From contig NZ_RBEE01000005.1 in NCBI RefSeq assembly GCF_003725795.1, positions 62,001 to 126,000 on the forward strand: a DNA stretch of 64,000 nucleotides, in the 5' to 3' direction. The notes under the pieces are model-generated. The model did no database searches. It saw only the letters and a program-made list of their open reading frames with translations, and was not told the DNA's origin. The DNA is from Pedobacter jejuensis. Its GTDB lineage: Bacteria; Bacteroidota; Bacteroidia; Sphingobacteriales; Sphingobacteriaceae. Below are positions 18,861 through 27,304 of this stretch, in pieces; the stretch's first letter is position 1, and every line of letters starts with the position of its first letter. A program made the position numbers and the translations under genes.

Positions 18861-20846
18861 ATGAGATATACATTTAAAACATTAGCAATGATGGCGCTAA
18901 GCCTAAGTTGCTCTGCGCTTTTTGCCCAGGAAACACCAAAGGAAGAGGATTTTTTCAGAATTAATAAAGTACGTGTACCAGAAGGACCAATTTTAGAAGT
19001 TGGGGGTTTAGTTACTTTGCCAAACGGAGATTTAGGAATTTCTACCCGAAGAGGTGATGTTTGGATTGTTGAAAACCCAACAAGCACGAAACCTTATTTC
19101 CGCAAGTTTGCAACTGGTTTACACGAAATTTTAGGTATAGCCCAAAAGAACGGTGCAATTTATGTTGCGCAACGTGGCGAATTAACCAAGCTGGTTGATA
19201 AAAACATGGATGGCAAAGCCGATGTTTATGAAACGGTTTATGCATGGCCAATTAGCGGTCATTACCATGAATATAGCTTCGGACCAAAAATAGCTGCTGA
19301 TGGAACATTTCTGGTAACAGCGAATGTAGCTTTTGGCGATGAAGAATGGTGGAGGGGAGAAAGTAAGGTGCCAATGCGTGGCTGGGCAATGAACATTACC
19401 GAAGATGGTAAAATGACTCCTTATGCAGCTGGCTTTCGTTCTCCTGCTGGTATTGGCATGATTGATAATCAATTTTATTATACCGAAAACCAAGGCGATT
19501 GGGTTGGGTCAGGCGGTTTATGGAAAGTAAATAAAGGTGATTTTATGGGTCATCCGGCGAGTTTAAAATGGACCGACCGACCAGATTCTCCTGTGAAATT
19601 ACAATCAGATTTTTTCTACGCTAATATAGATGAACGCCGCATTAAGAACGAACAAGGTAGATACATCAAACCAGAAAACAGAGTTAACGAAACTTTTAAA
19701 ACGCTTTTTGATATGAAGAAAGTTTTTCCAGAATTGCGATTGCCTTCTGTTTGGTTGCCGTATGGCATCTTAGGCATTTCATCATCAGAACCCGTTAAAA
19801 TTCCAGAAAATACCTTTGGTCCTTTTGCAGGGCAAATTTTAGCTGGCGATCAAGGCATGAGTATTATTTCAAGAATTTTCCTTGAAACCGTAAAAGGCGA
19901 AGAACAGGGTGCTGCTTTCTTATTTAGAAAAGGATTTCGTTCTGGTGTATTACGTTTAGCCTGGGGTACTGATGGTTCATTATTTGTTGGGGAAACCAAT
20001 CGTGGTTGGGGTTCGGCTGGTGATGCAAACGAAGGTTTAGAACGCTTGGTTTACAACAACAAAGTGCCTTTCGAAATGAAAGCTGTTCGTTCAATGCCAG
20101 ATGGATTTGAGGTTGAATTTACAAAACCTGTTGATCGTAAATCAGCAGAAGATTTGGCATCGTATGCAGCAGAAAGTTTTATTTATAAATATCATCCGGT
20201 TTATGGTTCGCCTCCGGTAAATGTAGAAACCTTAAAAATCACTGGTGTAAAAGTTTCAGCCGATGGTATGAAAGCACGACTTATCATTCCAAATCTTCGT
20301 CAGTATTATATCCACACGTTAACTTTAGATGGTGTTCGTGATAAAGAAGGTTTTTATTCTTTGGTTCATCCTGTGGCATATTATACCTTAAATCAAATTG
20401 CTGATGGGGATAAATTACCGATGAGTGAGGTGAGTACAAAAAATTCAGAATCCGGACCGAAAGCTTCGGCTACGCCAGTTAAACCTTCTGCTAAACCAAA
20501 GGCATCAACAGGAACTAAACCAGAAGCAAAAGGTGCTACAAATACTACCCCGGCCAAAGTTAGTGCAACATTAGCATCAGCAAAATCGCCAACGTATAAA
20601 GAGGTAGAAGGATTGTTAACAAAAAATACCTGCTTGGCTTGTCATAATCCCACCAAAAGACAAATCGGTCCGCCGTTTTTGGAAATTGCAAAGCGCAAGT
20701 ATTCTCCAGAGAAAATTTATAATTTAATTCATAATCCTCAGCCACAAAACTGGCCGGGTTATTCAACAGAAATGCCGCCAATGCCTCAGGTAACTAAGGC
20801 CGATGCTTTAAAAATTGCTGCATGGATTAATTCATTGGATAAATAA
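18861..20846 (+). CDS. Secreted propeller protein fused to cytochrome c
   Basis: The 661-residue protein has a signal peptide ending ALFAQ. Residues 40-400 resemble the beta-propeller sorbosone/glucose-dehydrogenase-like fold (VPEGPILEVGGLVTLPNGDLGIS, FRSPAGIGMIDNQFYYTENQGDW, LAWGTDGSLFVGETNRGWG). Residues 400-510 look like a beta-sandwich, and 515-575 are a Lys/Pro/Ala/Thr-rich linker. The last 85 residues are a class I cytochrome c with one haem motif (CLACH, covering CxxCH) and a distal Met in STEMPPMPQV. The product is therefore a periplasmic redox enzyme. With the DUF1080 neighbour, a role in oxidising sugars or sugar derivatives is plausible but not shown. Confidence 0.82.
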   Translation: MRYTFKTLAMMALSLSCSALFAQETPKEEDFFRINKVRVPEGPILEVGGLVTLPNGDLGISTRRGDVWIVENPTSTKPYFRKFATGLHEILGIAQKNGAIYVAQRGELTKLVDKNMDGKADVYETVYAWPISGHYHEYSFGPKIAADGTFLVTANVAFGDEEWWRGESKVPMRGWAMNITEDGKMTPYAAGFRSPAGIGMIDNQFYYTENQGDWVGSGGLWKVNKGDFMGHPASLKWTDRPDSPVKLQSDFFYANIDERRIKNEQGRYIKPENRVNETFKTLFDMKKVFPELRLPSVWLPYGILGISSSEPVKIPENTFGPFAGQILAGDQGMSIISRIFLETVKGEEQGAAFLFRKGFRSGVLRLAWGTDGSLFVGETNRGWGSAGDANEGLERLVYNNKVPFEMKAVRSMPDGFEVEFTKPVDRKSAEDLASYAAESFIYKYHPVYGSPPVNVETLKITGVKVSADGMKARLIIPNLRQYYIHTLTLDGVRDKEGFYSLVHPVAYYTLNQIADGDKLPMSEVSTKNSESGPKASATPVKPSAKPKASTGTKPEAKGATNTTPAKVSATLASAKSPTYKEVEGLLTKNTCLACHNPTKRQIGPPFLEIAKRKYSPEKIYNLIHNPQPQNWPGYSTEMPPMPQVTKADALKIAAWINSLDK

Positions 20847-20872
20847 AAAAAAGATAGTTAGTTTAGTTGGTT

Positions 20873-20904
20873 AAACGGTTGGTGGAAACGCCAGCCGTTT
20901 TATT
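20873..20904 (+). terminator. Terminator-like hairpin after the cytochrome gene
   Basis: AAACGGTTGGTG pairs with CGCCAGCCGTTT across a GAAA tetraloop, with two wobble pairs, and is followed by TTATTTT. It lies 27 bp after the stop. The next gene starts 23 bp after the hairpin, so termination may be partial. Confidence 0.7.
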
Positions 20905-20926
20905 TTAAAAAGGATAGAGCGAAAAA

Positions 20927-23281
20927 ATGAAAAGAATCTTATCGTTGATAGGCATAAGTATGTTAATCTGCTTTGCAGTGAATGCACAGCAAAAAAGTAA
21001 AATTACAGGAACAGTTAAAGATGCAAATGCTGCATCAATTTCTGCTGTAAATATTCAGGTTTTAAATACAAATTTAAGTACGGTAACAAATTCTAATGGC
21101 GAATTTGAGTTAAAAAATGTACCATCAGGCAAGATAAATTTAAGAATTAGTGCAATAGGTTATGCTACTATTGTTAAACTTGTTAATGGCAATGAAACCT
21201 TAAATGTGGTATTGCAGCAATCAAATTCCAGATTGGATGAAGTAACGGTATCGGCTCAAAAAACCGAAGAAAATATTCAAAATATTCCTTCAGCGATAAC
21301 TGCATTTACTGCAGAAAAAGTAACAGATTATCGAATTCAAAATACACGTGATTTAGCTACGATTGTTCCAAACCTTTACAGCAGTAACCCTGGTGATGGT
21401 CGGAACATAACTTCAATAAGAGGGATCGGAACAACATCATACGATCCTGCTGTTGCAACATACATAGACGGCGTAAATCAATTCGGTTTGGATACTTATA
21501 TCGCATCTTTATTCGATGTAGAAAGAATAGAAGTGTTGCGTGGTCCACAGGGAACTTTATATGGCAGGAATGCAATGGGCGGTGTAATTAACATCATTAC
21601 GAAACAGCCTTCTAATTACACCACAGGTTTTGCTGGTGTTGATGTAGGTAATTATGGTCAGCAGCGATATAGTGCAGGCATTCGGACGGCTCTGGTAAAA
21701 GACAAATTATTTTTTGGAGCTGCGGGTTTGTACAATCGTATGGATGGTTTTTACACCAATTCTTTTAACAATTCTAAATTTGATAAACTTCACGGCTATT
21801 TAGGTAACTATTATTTAAAGTTTTTAGCAAGCGATAAATTTGCGTTAATCTTAAATGTTAAACACAACGAAAACCGTAATAATGGTACTTTCCCGCTAGC
21901 GGGCTCGGTTAACGATGCTTTAGAAAATCCATTTGTGTTGAATCAGAATGCAATAACAAAAATGGTAGATAACTTATTTAATACTTCATTATCTGCTAAT
22001 TATGCTGGCGAATCAATAAATTTTAGTTCTCAAACTGCTTATCAATCAAATTACCGTTATTATACACAACCAATAGATGGCGATTTCTCTCCGATAGATG
22101 GTGTTTCCATTGTAAATAACTATGGAAAAGACTTTAATAAAGTTCAGGTTTACACGCAAGAATTTAAACTAAGTTCTCCAGCCTCTAATAATTCAAACTT
22201 AAAATGGGTTGCAGGTTTATATGGTTTTCATCAGAATAGTCCGGTAAAACAAGGAACATATTTTGGTGCTGATGCAGCTTTGGTTGGCGCACCATTTCCA
22301 TTTTTTACCAGCTTAAATACCAATACAGGTAAAAGTTATGGTTTGGCTGCATTCGGACAAATAACGTATTCAATCACCGATAAGTTAGCGGCAACAGTTG
22401 GTTTACGTTACGATTACGAACATAAAAAACAAACTGCTTTAGGCGAATTTTTAATGGATGGCATGGATCCTGTTGTTACTCAAAACGATACTGCAGCAAC
22501 AGCAAATTTCAAAGCTTTTTCCCCAAAATTTAGTTTAGCGTATTCAATTGAAGATAATAATACTATTTATGCAAGCTACAGCAGAGGTTTTAGAGCAGGA
22601 GGTATTACACAGCTAGGTTCTGATCCATCGGTTTTACCTTTAGTGGCTTACAAACCTGAATACAGTAATAATTTCGAAATAGGCTCAAAGAATACTTTTC
22701 TAGATGAACGCTTGAGCATCAACATTGCCGCATTTTATATCAAATTAACTGATGCGCAAATTCCCGTATTGGTTTTGCCAGATGCCGTTACCATTACCAG
22801 AAATGCTGGCGAACTAACAAGTAAAGGTTTGGAATTAGAACTTTCTGCGAAGCCCGTTAAAGGCTTAAATGTAGATTATAATTTTGGTTATACAGATGCA
22901 ACATACACTTCGTTACAATTGCCTCAAAATGGTGCCACAGTAAATTTAAATGGCAACAGACAAATATACACACCCGAAATTACTTCGATGCTTGCGCTTC
23001 AATATGCTTATGAATTGGATAAATCATCAAAAATAAATTTAATTGCCCGTGGAGAATGGTTGTTTACGGGCAATCAGTTTTATGATTTAGCAAATCAAAT
23101 TGAGCAAAAGGGTTATAACTTGTTCAATGCTAAATTGGGTGTATCAAACAAGAGATTCGATTTGTTTTTCTGGGGAAGAAACCTTGGCAATAAAACTTAT
23201 ATAGATTATGCTTACGATTTTGGAGCAGCACATTTAGGAAATCCGAAAACTTATGGGGTTTCGTTAGTTGGAAGGTTTTAA
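20927..23281 (+). CDS. TonB-dependent outer membrane receptor (not SusC type)
   Basis: The 784-residue protein has a signal peptide ending VNAQ and a carboxypeptidase-regulatory-like domain at about residues 25-105 (ITGTVKDANAASISAVNIQV). A plug follows (NIQNIPSAITAFTAEKVTDY, FDVERIEVLRGPQGTLYGRNAMGGVINI), then a barrel ending in Phe (VSLVGRF). The plug motifs match siderophore/FyuA-like and Caulobacter-type receptors and not SusC, and no SusD gene follows. Its ligand is unknown. Position after the DUF1080-cytochrome pair suggests it imports a related small molecule. Confidence 0.9.
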   Translation: MKRILSLIGISMLICFAVNAQQKSKITGTVKDANAASISAVNIQVLNTNLSTVTNSNGEFELKNVPSGKINLRISAIGYATIVKLVNGNETLNVVLQQSNSRLDEVTVSAQKTEENIQNIPSAITAFTAEKVTDYRIQNTRDLATIVPNLYSSNPGDGRNITSIRGIGTTSYDPAVATYIDGVNQFGLDTYIASLFDVERIEVLRGPQGTLYGRNAMGGVINIITKQPSNYTTGFAGVDVGNYGQQRYSAGIRTALVKDKLFFGAAGLYNRMDGFYTNSFNNSKFDKLHGYLGNYYLKFLASDKFALILNVKHNENRNNGTFPLAGSVNDALENPFVLNQNAITKMVDNLFNTSLSANYAGESINFSSQTAYQSNYRYYTQPIDGDFSPIDGVSIVNNYGKDFNKVQVYTQEFKLSSPASNNSNLKWVAGLYGFHQNSPVKQGTYFGADAALVGAPFPFFTSLNTNTGKSYGLAAFGQITYSITDKLAATVGLRYDYEHKKQTALGEFLMDGMDPVVTQNDTAATANFKAFSPKFSLAYSIEDNNTIYASYSRGFRAGGITQLGSDPSVLPLVAYKPEYSNNFEIGSKNTFLDERLSINIAAFYIKLTDAQIPVLVLPDAVTITRNAGELTSKGLELELSAKPVKGLNVDYNFGYTDATYTSLQLPQNGATVNLNGNRQIYTPEITSMLALQYAYELDKSSKINLIARGEWLFTGNQFYDLANQIEQKGYNLFNAKLGVSNKRFDLFFWGRNLGNKTYIDYAYDFGAAHLGNPKTYGVSLVGRF

Positions 23282-23314
23282 TTTGTTATAATTATATTGA
23301 ATTTTTGAATGACT

Positions 23315-23347
23315 AAAGGTTGATGGAAACATCAGCCTTTTTTGTTT
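23315..23347 (+). terminator. Rho-independent terminator after the TonB receptor
   Basis: AAAGGTTGATG pairs with CATCAGCCTTT (one wobble) across a GAAA loop and leads into a T-rich run. It starts 33 bp after the receptor stop. A dispersed-repeat copy begins directly after it. Confidence 0.82.
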
Positions 23348-23364
23348 ATAAGGATTTGTAAACT

Positions 23365-23443
23365 GCATTAAAAAAGAAATGGAGATTCCACTTTCGCAGA
23401 ATCCCCATCATCTAAATTAACGCTCTCGAATATATAAACGCTG
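23365..23443. repeat. Dispersed repeat, copy A
   Basis: This approximately 79-bp element is shared with 25541-25620. Both copies have a purine run, a G-rich arm and a C-rich arm that can pair (GGAGATTC with GAATCCCC here), then an identical core CATCTAAATTAACGCTCTC and a shared ATAAACGCT end. The remaining 110 bp before rpiA hold no gene. It could be an intergenic mobile repeat or a small RNA; the sequence alone does not decide. Confidence 0.7.
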
Positions 23444-23552
23444 TAAAACGGATTTATTGTGTAGAGATTATTTTTTATAGATATTCTTTAAAATAGCTGA
23501 GTCGCTTTTGGTTTCCGCAGCAAATAAATATTAAATTTCTACTTTTACTTTT

Positions 23553-24242
23553 ATGGAAGGCATCGATAAGAATAAGCAAGACCAAGAAAAATTATCAGCT
23601 GCAAAGGCTGCTTTTCAATTTGTTAAGAATAATGATGTTGTTGGTTTAGGTACAGGCAGCACTGCAACTTTTGCAATAGAAGAATTGGCTAAGCGTATTC
23701 AGGCTGGTTTAAAAATAAAAGCTGCGGCAAGCTCTGTAAAAACCGAAGAACTGGCTCTTTCTTTAGGCATTCCAATCTTGAAACTCGAAACTTTAGGCTC
23801 AATAGATATCAGCATAGATGGCGCCGATGAATTTACAGAATCGCTCAACCTGATTAAAGGTGGAGGTGGAGCATTATTTAGAGAAAAAATCATTGCTTCG
23901 TTAAGTAAGAACTCAATTATAATTACCGATTCATCAAAAAAAGTAGATAGGCTCGGTGCATTTACCGTTCCTGTTGAAGTTGTTCCGCTGGCCTTACAAT
24001 ATGTTTTGAATCAATTAGCGGCGTTGAATGGAAAAGCTGTATTACGAAAAATGGATGAAAAAACCTTTGTAAGTGATAATGGGAACTATATTGTAGACGT
24101 TGATTTCGGACTATTAGATAAGCCCGAAGAACTTGCACTTGCTTTAAATCAAATTGATGGCTTGCTGGCTCATGGATTATTTATCGGCTTAACAAGTAAA
24201 GTAATTATGGCCAAGGGCGATGAAATTTTAGTTTTTGAGTAG
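23553..24242 (+). CDS. rpiA: Ribose-5-phosphate isomerase A
   Basis: The 229-residue protein interconverts ribose-5-phosphate and ribulose-5-phosphate in the pentose phosphate pathway. All family motifs are present: VGLGTGSTATFAIEELA, the catalytic-loop region SIDISIDGADEFTESLNLIKGGGGA with its DGADE, LFREKIIASLSK and GLLAHGLFIGLTSKVIM. The length is normal and the protein is cytoplasmic. It stands alone between two repeat regions. A near-consensus -7 box (TACTTTTA) lies about 15 bp upstream. Confidence 0.96.
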   Translation: MEGIDKNKQDQEKLSAAKAAFQFVKNNDVVGLGTGSTATFAIEELAKRIQAGLKIKAAASSVKTEELALSLGIPILKLETLGSIDISIDGADEFTESLNLIKGGGGALFREKIIASLSKNSIIITDSSKKVDRLGAFTVPVEVVPLALQYVLNQLAALNGKAVLRKMDEKTFVSDNGNYIVDVDFGLLDKPEELALALNQIDGLLAHGLFIGLTSKVIMAKGDEILVFE

Positions 24243-24308
24243 GGCGGGCAGAATAATAAGCTGAGTTCGATTATTAATTATCCTTCACATTATTAATAAG
24301 CTGCTTTT

Positions 24309-24903
24309 TTTAGTTCACGTCACCCTGAATTTATTTCAGGGTCTTATTTGCAGGAAAGATGCTGAAATAAATTCGGCAAGACGTATCGTACAAGCAATAC
24401 GGAGATAAAACAGCAAGGTTTAAGTTTAAGAATCGAATTTATGTTATCAAGATTGCCACAGAAACACTGGAATCACAGAATAGAGCGTTTGTAATGAAGA
24501 ACAGTATTCAAATGTGTTCTAAAGCTGTTTTTAGTTTACGTCACCCTGAATTTATTTCAGGGTCTTATTTGCAGGAAAGAAGCTGAAATAAATTCAGCAA
24601 GGCGTGTTGTAAAAGAAATACGGCAATAAAACACCAAAATATTAAGTTTAAGAATCGAATTCATGTTATCAAGATTGCCACAGAAACACAGAAATCACAG
24701 AATAGAGCGTTTGTAATGAAGAAAAGTATTCAAATGTTTTCTAAAAGCTTTTTTAGTTAACGTCACCCTGAATTTATTTCAGGGTCTTATTTGCAGGAAA
24801 GATGCTGAAATATATTCAGCAAGACGTGTCGTATAATCAATAAGACGATGAAACAGCAAAATTTAAGTTTAAGAATCGAATTCATGTTATCAAGATTGCC
24901 ACA
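24309..24903. repeat. Three tandem copies of a 221-bp repeat
   Basis: The phrase CGTCACCCTGAATTTATTTC recurs at 24318, 24539 and 24761, a spacing of 221 and 222 bp. Copies one and two are full, and the third stops after AAGATTGCCACA at about 24903. Each unit carries GAATTTATTTCAG and, 22 nt on, its exact complement CTGAAATAAATTC, giving a 13-bp hairpin (one mismatch in copy three). A smaller CCCTGAA/TTCAGGG hairpin competes with it. The unit has no open frame of note. It fills most of the 827-bp gap between rpiA and the next gene; the last 165 bp are AT-rich without a gene. Confidence 0.9.
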
Positions 24904-25042
24904 TGACGATGCGTAATTTATTTCACCGATATTTTTTTAATCCTTAAAAACAGCCGAATATTTCTACCGATACTTTTGCTTCACTCACCGATAAATTAAA
25001 GTAATTTAAAGAAAAGCCATTCTCCAGCTTTCATTTTCGTGA

Positions 25043-25050
25043 TACATTTG
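25043..25050 (+). promoter_or_regulatory. -7 promoter box of the LiaF-like gene
   Basis: TACATTTG matches the Bacteroidota -7 consensus TAnnTTTG. It lies 19 bp before the ATG at 25070. No clear TTTG lies 19 bp further upstream. Confidence 0.5.
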
Positions 25051-25069
25051 ATATATAAAAACAAAGGTC

Positions 25070-25456
25070 ATGGAAAATCTAATCAAAAAAAACCACGCAG
25101 ATAAACAAATGGGTTTAGGCATTTTAATCATTGTAATCGGCTCTGTATTCTTGCTGCGAAATACTGGAATTGACATACCGCATTGGGTATTAAGCTGGCA
25201 TACCATCATGCTCGGTGCTGGTTTGTGGATAGGTTATCGTAAAAATTTCCAAGGTAGTGGCTGGTTGGCATTAACGATTATAGGTGCAATATTTACATTG
25301 AGAGATATCACCATTTTAGATTTTGAACTATCGAAAATTACAACTGCTTTGGTGCTAATAGGTTTAGGTTTATGGGTAATTTTAAAACCTAGCAAGTTCA
25401 AAAATTTCTCAAATAATTTTCAAAACACTTCGAATGTGCATGAAATAAAAAACTAA
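25070..25456 (+). CDS. Small membrane protein with LiaF-like transmembrane region
   Basis: The 128-residue protein has four closely spaced hydrophobic segments, at about residues 14-30, 41-56, 62-78 and 88-107. It starts with a charged stretch and ends with a polar tail. The pattern (GLGILIIVIGSVFLLRNTG, then HTIMLGAGLWIGYRKN) matches the transmembrane part of LiaF/DUF5668 proteins, which in Firmicutes restrain envelope-stress signalling. The C-terminal LiaF domain is missing, so the function here is unknown. It is a single-gene unit with its own promoter box and a strong terminator. Confidence 0.75.
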   Translation: MENLIKKNHADKQMGLGILIIVIGSVFLLRNTGIDIPHWVLSWHTIMLGAGLWIGYRKNFQGSGWLALTIIGAIFTLRDITILDFELSKITTALVLIGLGLWVILKPSKFKNFSNNFQNTSNVHEIKN

Positions 25457-25480
25457 AATTCGTAACTCTATCATATATCT

Positions 25481-25513
25481 AAAAGAGACATTTTAAAGAA
25501 TTGTCTCTTTTTT
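25481..25513 (+). terminator. Rho-independent terminator
   Basis: AAAAGAGACA pairs with TGTCTCTTTT across 11 nt and runs into a T tract. It lies 25 bp after the LiaF-like stop. The second copy of the dispersed repeat begins 28 bp further on. Confidence 0.85.
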
Positions 25514-25540
25514 GTTTATATAATAATTTGATGGAAGACA

Positions 25541-25620
25541 GCTGTAAAAAAAGAAACGGGGATTCCGCCGAAGCAGCATCCCCGTCATCTAAATTAACGC
25601 TCTCACATACATAAACGCTT
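25541..25620. repeat. Dispersed repeat, copy B
   Basis: This is the second copy of the element at 23365-23443, in the same orientation. The hairpin is stronger here (GGGGAT with ATCCCC around a GC-rich loop). The core CATCTAAATTAACGCTCTC is unchanged, although the flanking loop has diverged. Like copy A it follows a terminator closely. The remaining AT-rich 190 bp up to 25814 hold only the promoter box noted separately. Confidence 0.7.
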
Positions 25621-25769
25621 AAATCTTTAACTATTGTGAGCAACACATTTTTTTATTGATTTTTTAACAGTTTAAATTTTTGATTAAGATAAGTTGAAGA
25701 AATTACAACAGTTTTAATAAAAAACTAACCAATTAGTTATAATTTAATAAATTAGGAATCAAATATTAT

Positions 25770-25777
25770 TAACTTTG
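25770..25777 (+). promoter_or_regulatory. -7 promoter box of the hydrolase gene
   Basis: TAACTTTG matches TAnnTTTG. It lies 36 bp before the chosen ATG at 25814, which supports that start over the upstream TTG at 25775, since the TTG overlaps the promoter box. Confidence 0.5.
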
Positions 25778-25813
25778 GTTTATCGCTATAACAACTTATA
25801 CACCAGATCATTC

Positions 25814-27133
25814 ATGAAAAAAGTAATTTTAGTAGCATTTGTGCTATTATTTATATCAAAAGCATCATTCTCTCAAAACGTAATCAGTCTTTTTAATAGT
25901 GCCAACAACTTTTTTCAACTTTTGACAGAGGAAAAATATACGGAAGCCTACAGCAATTTTGATGAAACTGTGAAAGCAAAATTATCAGAAGAGCAATTAA
26001 AAAAACTTTGGACCGATATCAACCAGAGTTTAGGTAAGGCTAAAGCATTGGATGCTACCCAAAGTAAAACCCAAGGAGAATTTTTTGCTGTAACTGTAGA
26101 AGGTGAGTTTGAAAGGGGTTCTCAGAATTTCATTTTAGGATTTAACAAGACGCAAAAGATCGTTGGATTTTTTCTTGCTCCGAAACCGTCAGTTACAAAA
26201 TACTTAGCACCATCGTACGCTGATACAACATTGTATTCAGAAAAGCAAGCTTACATCACAGATGGTAAGCACCAACTTGCTGCGGTGATTACCACGCCAA
26301 AAAACAATAAAAATTTCCCAATGGTAGTTTTTGTACATGGTTCTGGTCCTGGTGATATGGACGAAACTGTTGGTCCAAATAAGCCATTTAAAGATTTAGC
26401 AGCAGGATTGGCTGCTCAAGGTATTGGCTCTATCAGATATGTTAAAAGAACTTTAATTTATCCTTACGAATTTGGAAAAGCCTTTACGGTTAAAGAGGAA
26501 GTTTTGGATGATGCGCAATCGGCACTGGCTATGGCCAAAACAATTCCAGGTGCTGATTTGAAAAACATTTATCTTTTCGGTCATAGTTTAGGCGGAATGC
26601 TTGCCCCAAGAATTGCTACCGCTGTTCCTGATTTAGGTGGTATTATTTTGGCCGCTGCACCAGCAAGGAAATTGACCGATATGATTGAAGAACAAAACAA
26701 ATATTTGTTCGAGAAAACAAACGACACTGCCAAGAATGCAAAAGCACAATTTGATTTGGCGATTAAAGAAATTGATAAAGGTAGAATAACTCAATTGGGT
26801 ACGATTAAGCCAGATTCGATAATATTGGGTTTACCTGCTTCTTACTGGATAGACCTTAACAATTACAATCAAGTTGCGGCTGCACAAAAATTAACAAAAC
26901 CACGAATTTTCGTTATCCAAGGCGGAAATGATTATCAGGTTTCTAAGCAGGATTTTGATTTATGGAAAGCCGGATTGGCAAATAACAAAAATGCAGAGTT
27001 TAAATTTTATCCTGAATTAAATCATCTTTTAAGTCAGCAAGTTGAAAAGGGGACAGGTGCTCAGTACCAATCATTCTCCAGTGTATCAGCAACATTAATC
27101 AATGATATTGTCGCCTGGATAAAAATTAAGTAA
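25814..27133 (+). CDS. Secreted alpha/beta hydrolase with DUF3887-like N-domain
   Basis: The protein of about 439 residues has a signal peptide (MKKVILVAFVLLFISKASFS) that sets the start at 25814. Residues 30-130 resemble the DUF3887 NTF2-like domain (FFQLLTEEKYTEAYSNFDE). Residues 145-435 form an alpha/beta hydrolase with the oxyanion region VVFVHGSGPGDMDE, nucleophile elbow FGHSLGG and catalytic His in PELNHLL. Family members are periplasmic esterases or peptidases of uncertain substrate. It stands alone, with no linked pathway genes. Confidence 0.85.
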   Translation: MKKVILVAFVLLFISKASFSQNVISLFNSANNFFQLLTEEKYTEAYSNFDETVKAKLSEEQLKKLWTDINQSLGKAKALDATQSKTQGEFFAVTVEGEFERGSQNFILGFNKTQKIVGFFLAPKPSVTKYLAPSYADTTLYSEKQAYITDGKHQLAAVITTPKNNKNFPMVVFVHGSGPGDMDETVGPNKPFKDLAAGLAAQGIGSIRYVKRTLIYPYEFGKAFTVKEEVLDDAQSALAMAKTIPGADLKNIYLFGHSLGGMLAPRIATAVPDLGGIILAAAPARKLTDMIEEQNKYLFEKTNDTAKNAKAQFDLAIKEIDKGRITQLGTIKPDSIILGLPASYWIDLNNYNQVAAAQKLTKPRIFVIQGGNDYQVSKQDFDLWKAGLANNKNAEFKFYPELNHLLSQQVEKGTGAQYQSFSSVSATLINDIVAWIKIK

Positions 27134-27304
27134 GGTAAAAATTGAATTATTATTCGTCATTTATAATACCTGTAAATGTTCACAATTTAGTTGTTTTAAA
27201 AGGTTTGAGAATATTCAATTAATCTTCTTTTCTAATCTTTTATTGAGGTTTTTCAAACAATAAGTAAAAATCTTCGGTTGTGATATATATCAGCCTGAGC
27301 ATTT

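Noticed and set aside
24309..24903. CRISPR-like array
   Set aside because: The three units are 221 bp long and directly abutting, with no short repeats separated by unique spacers and no cas genes.
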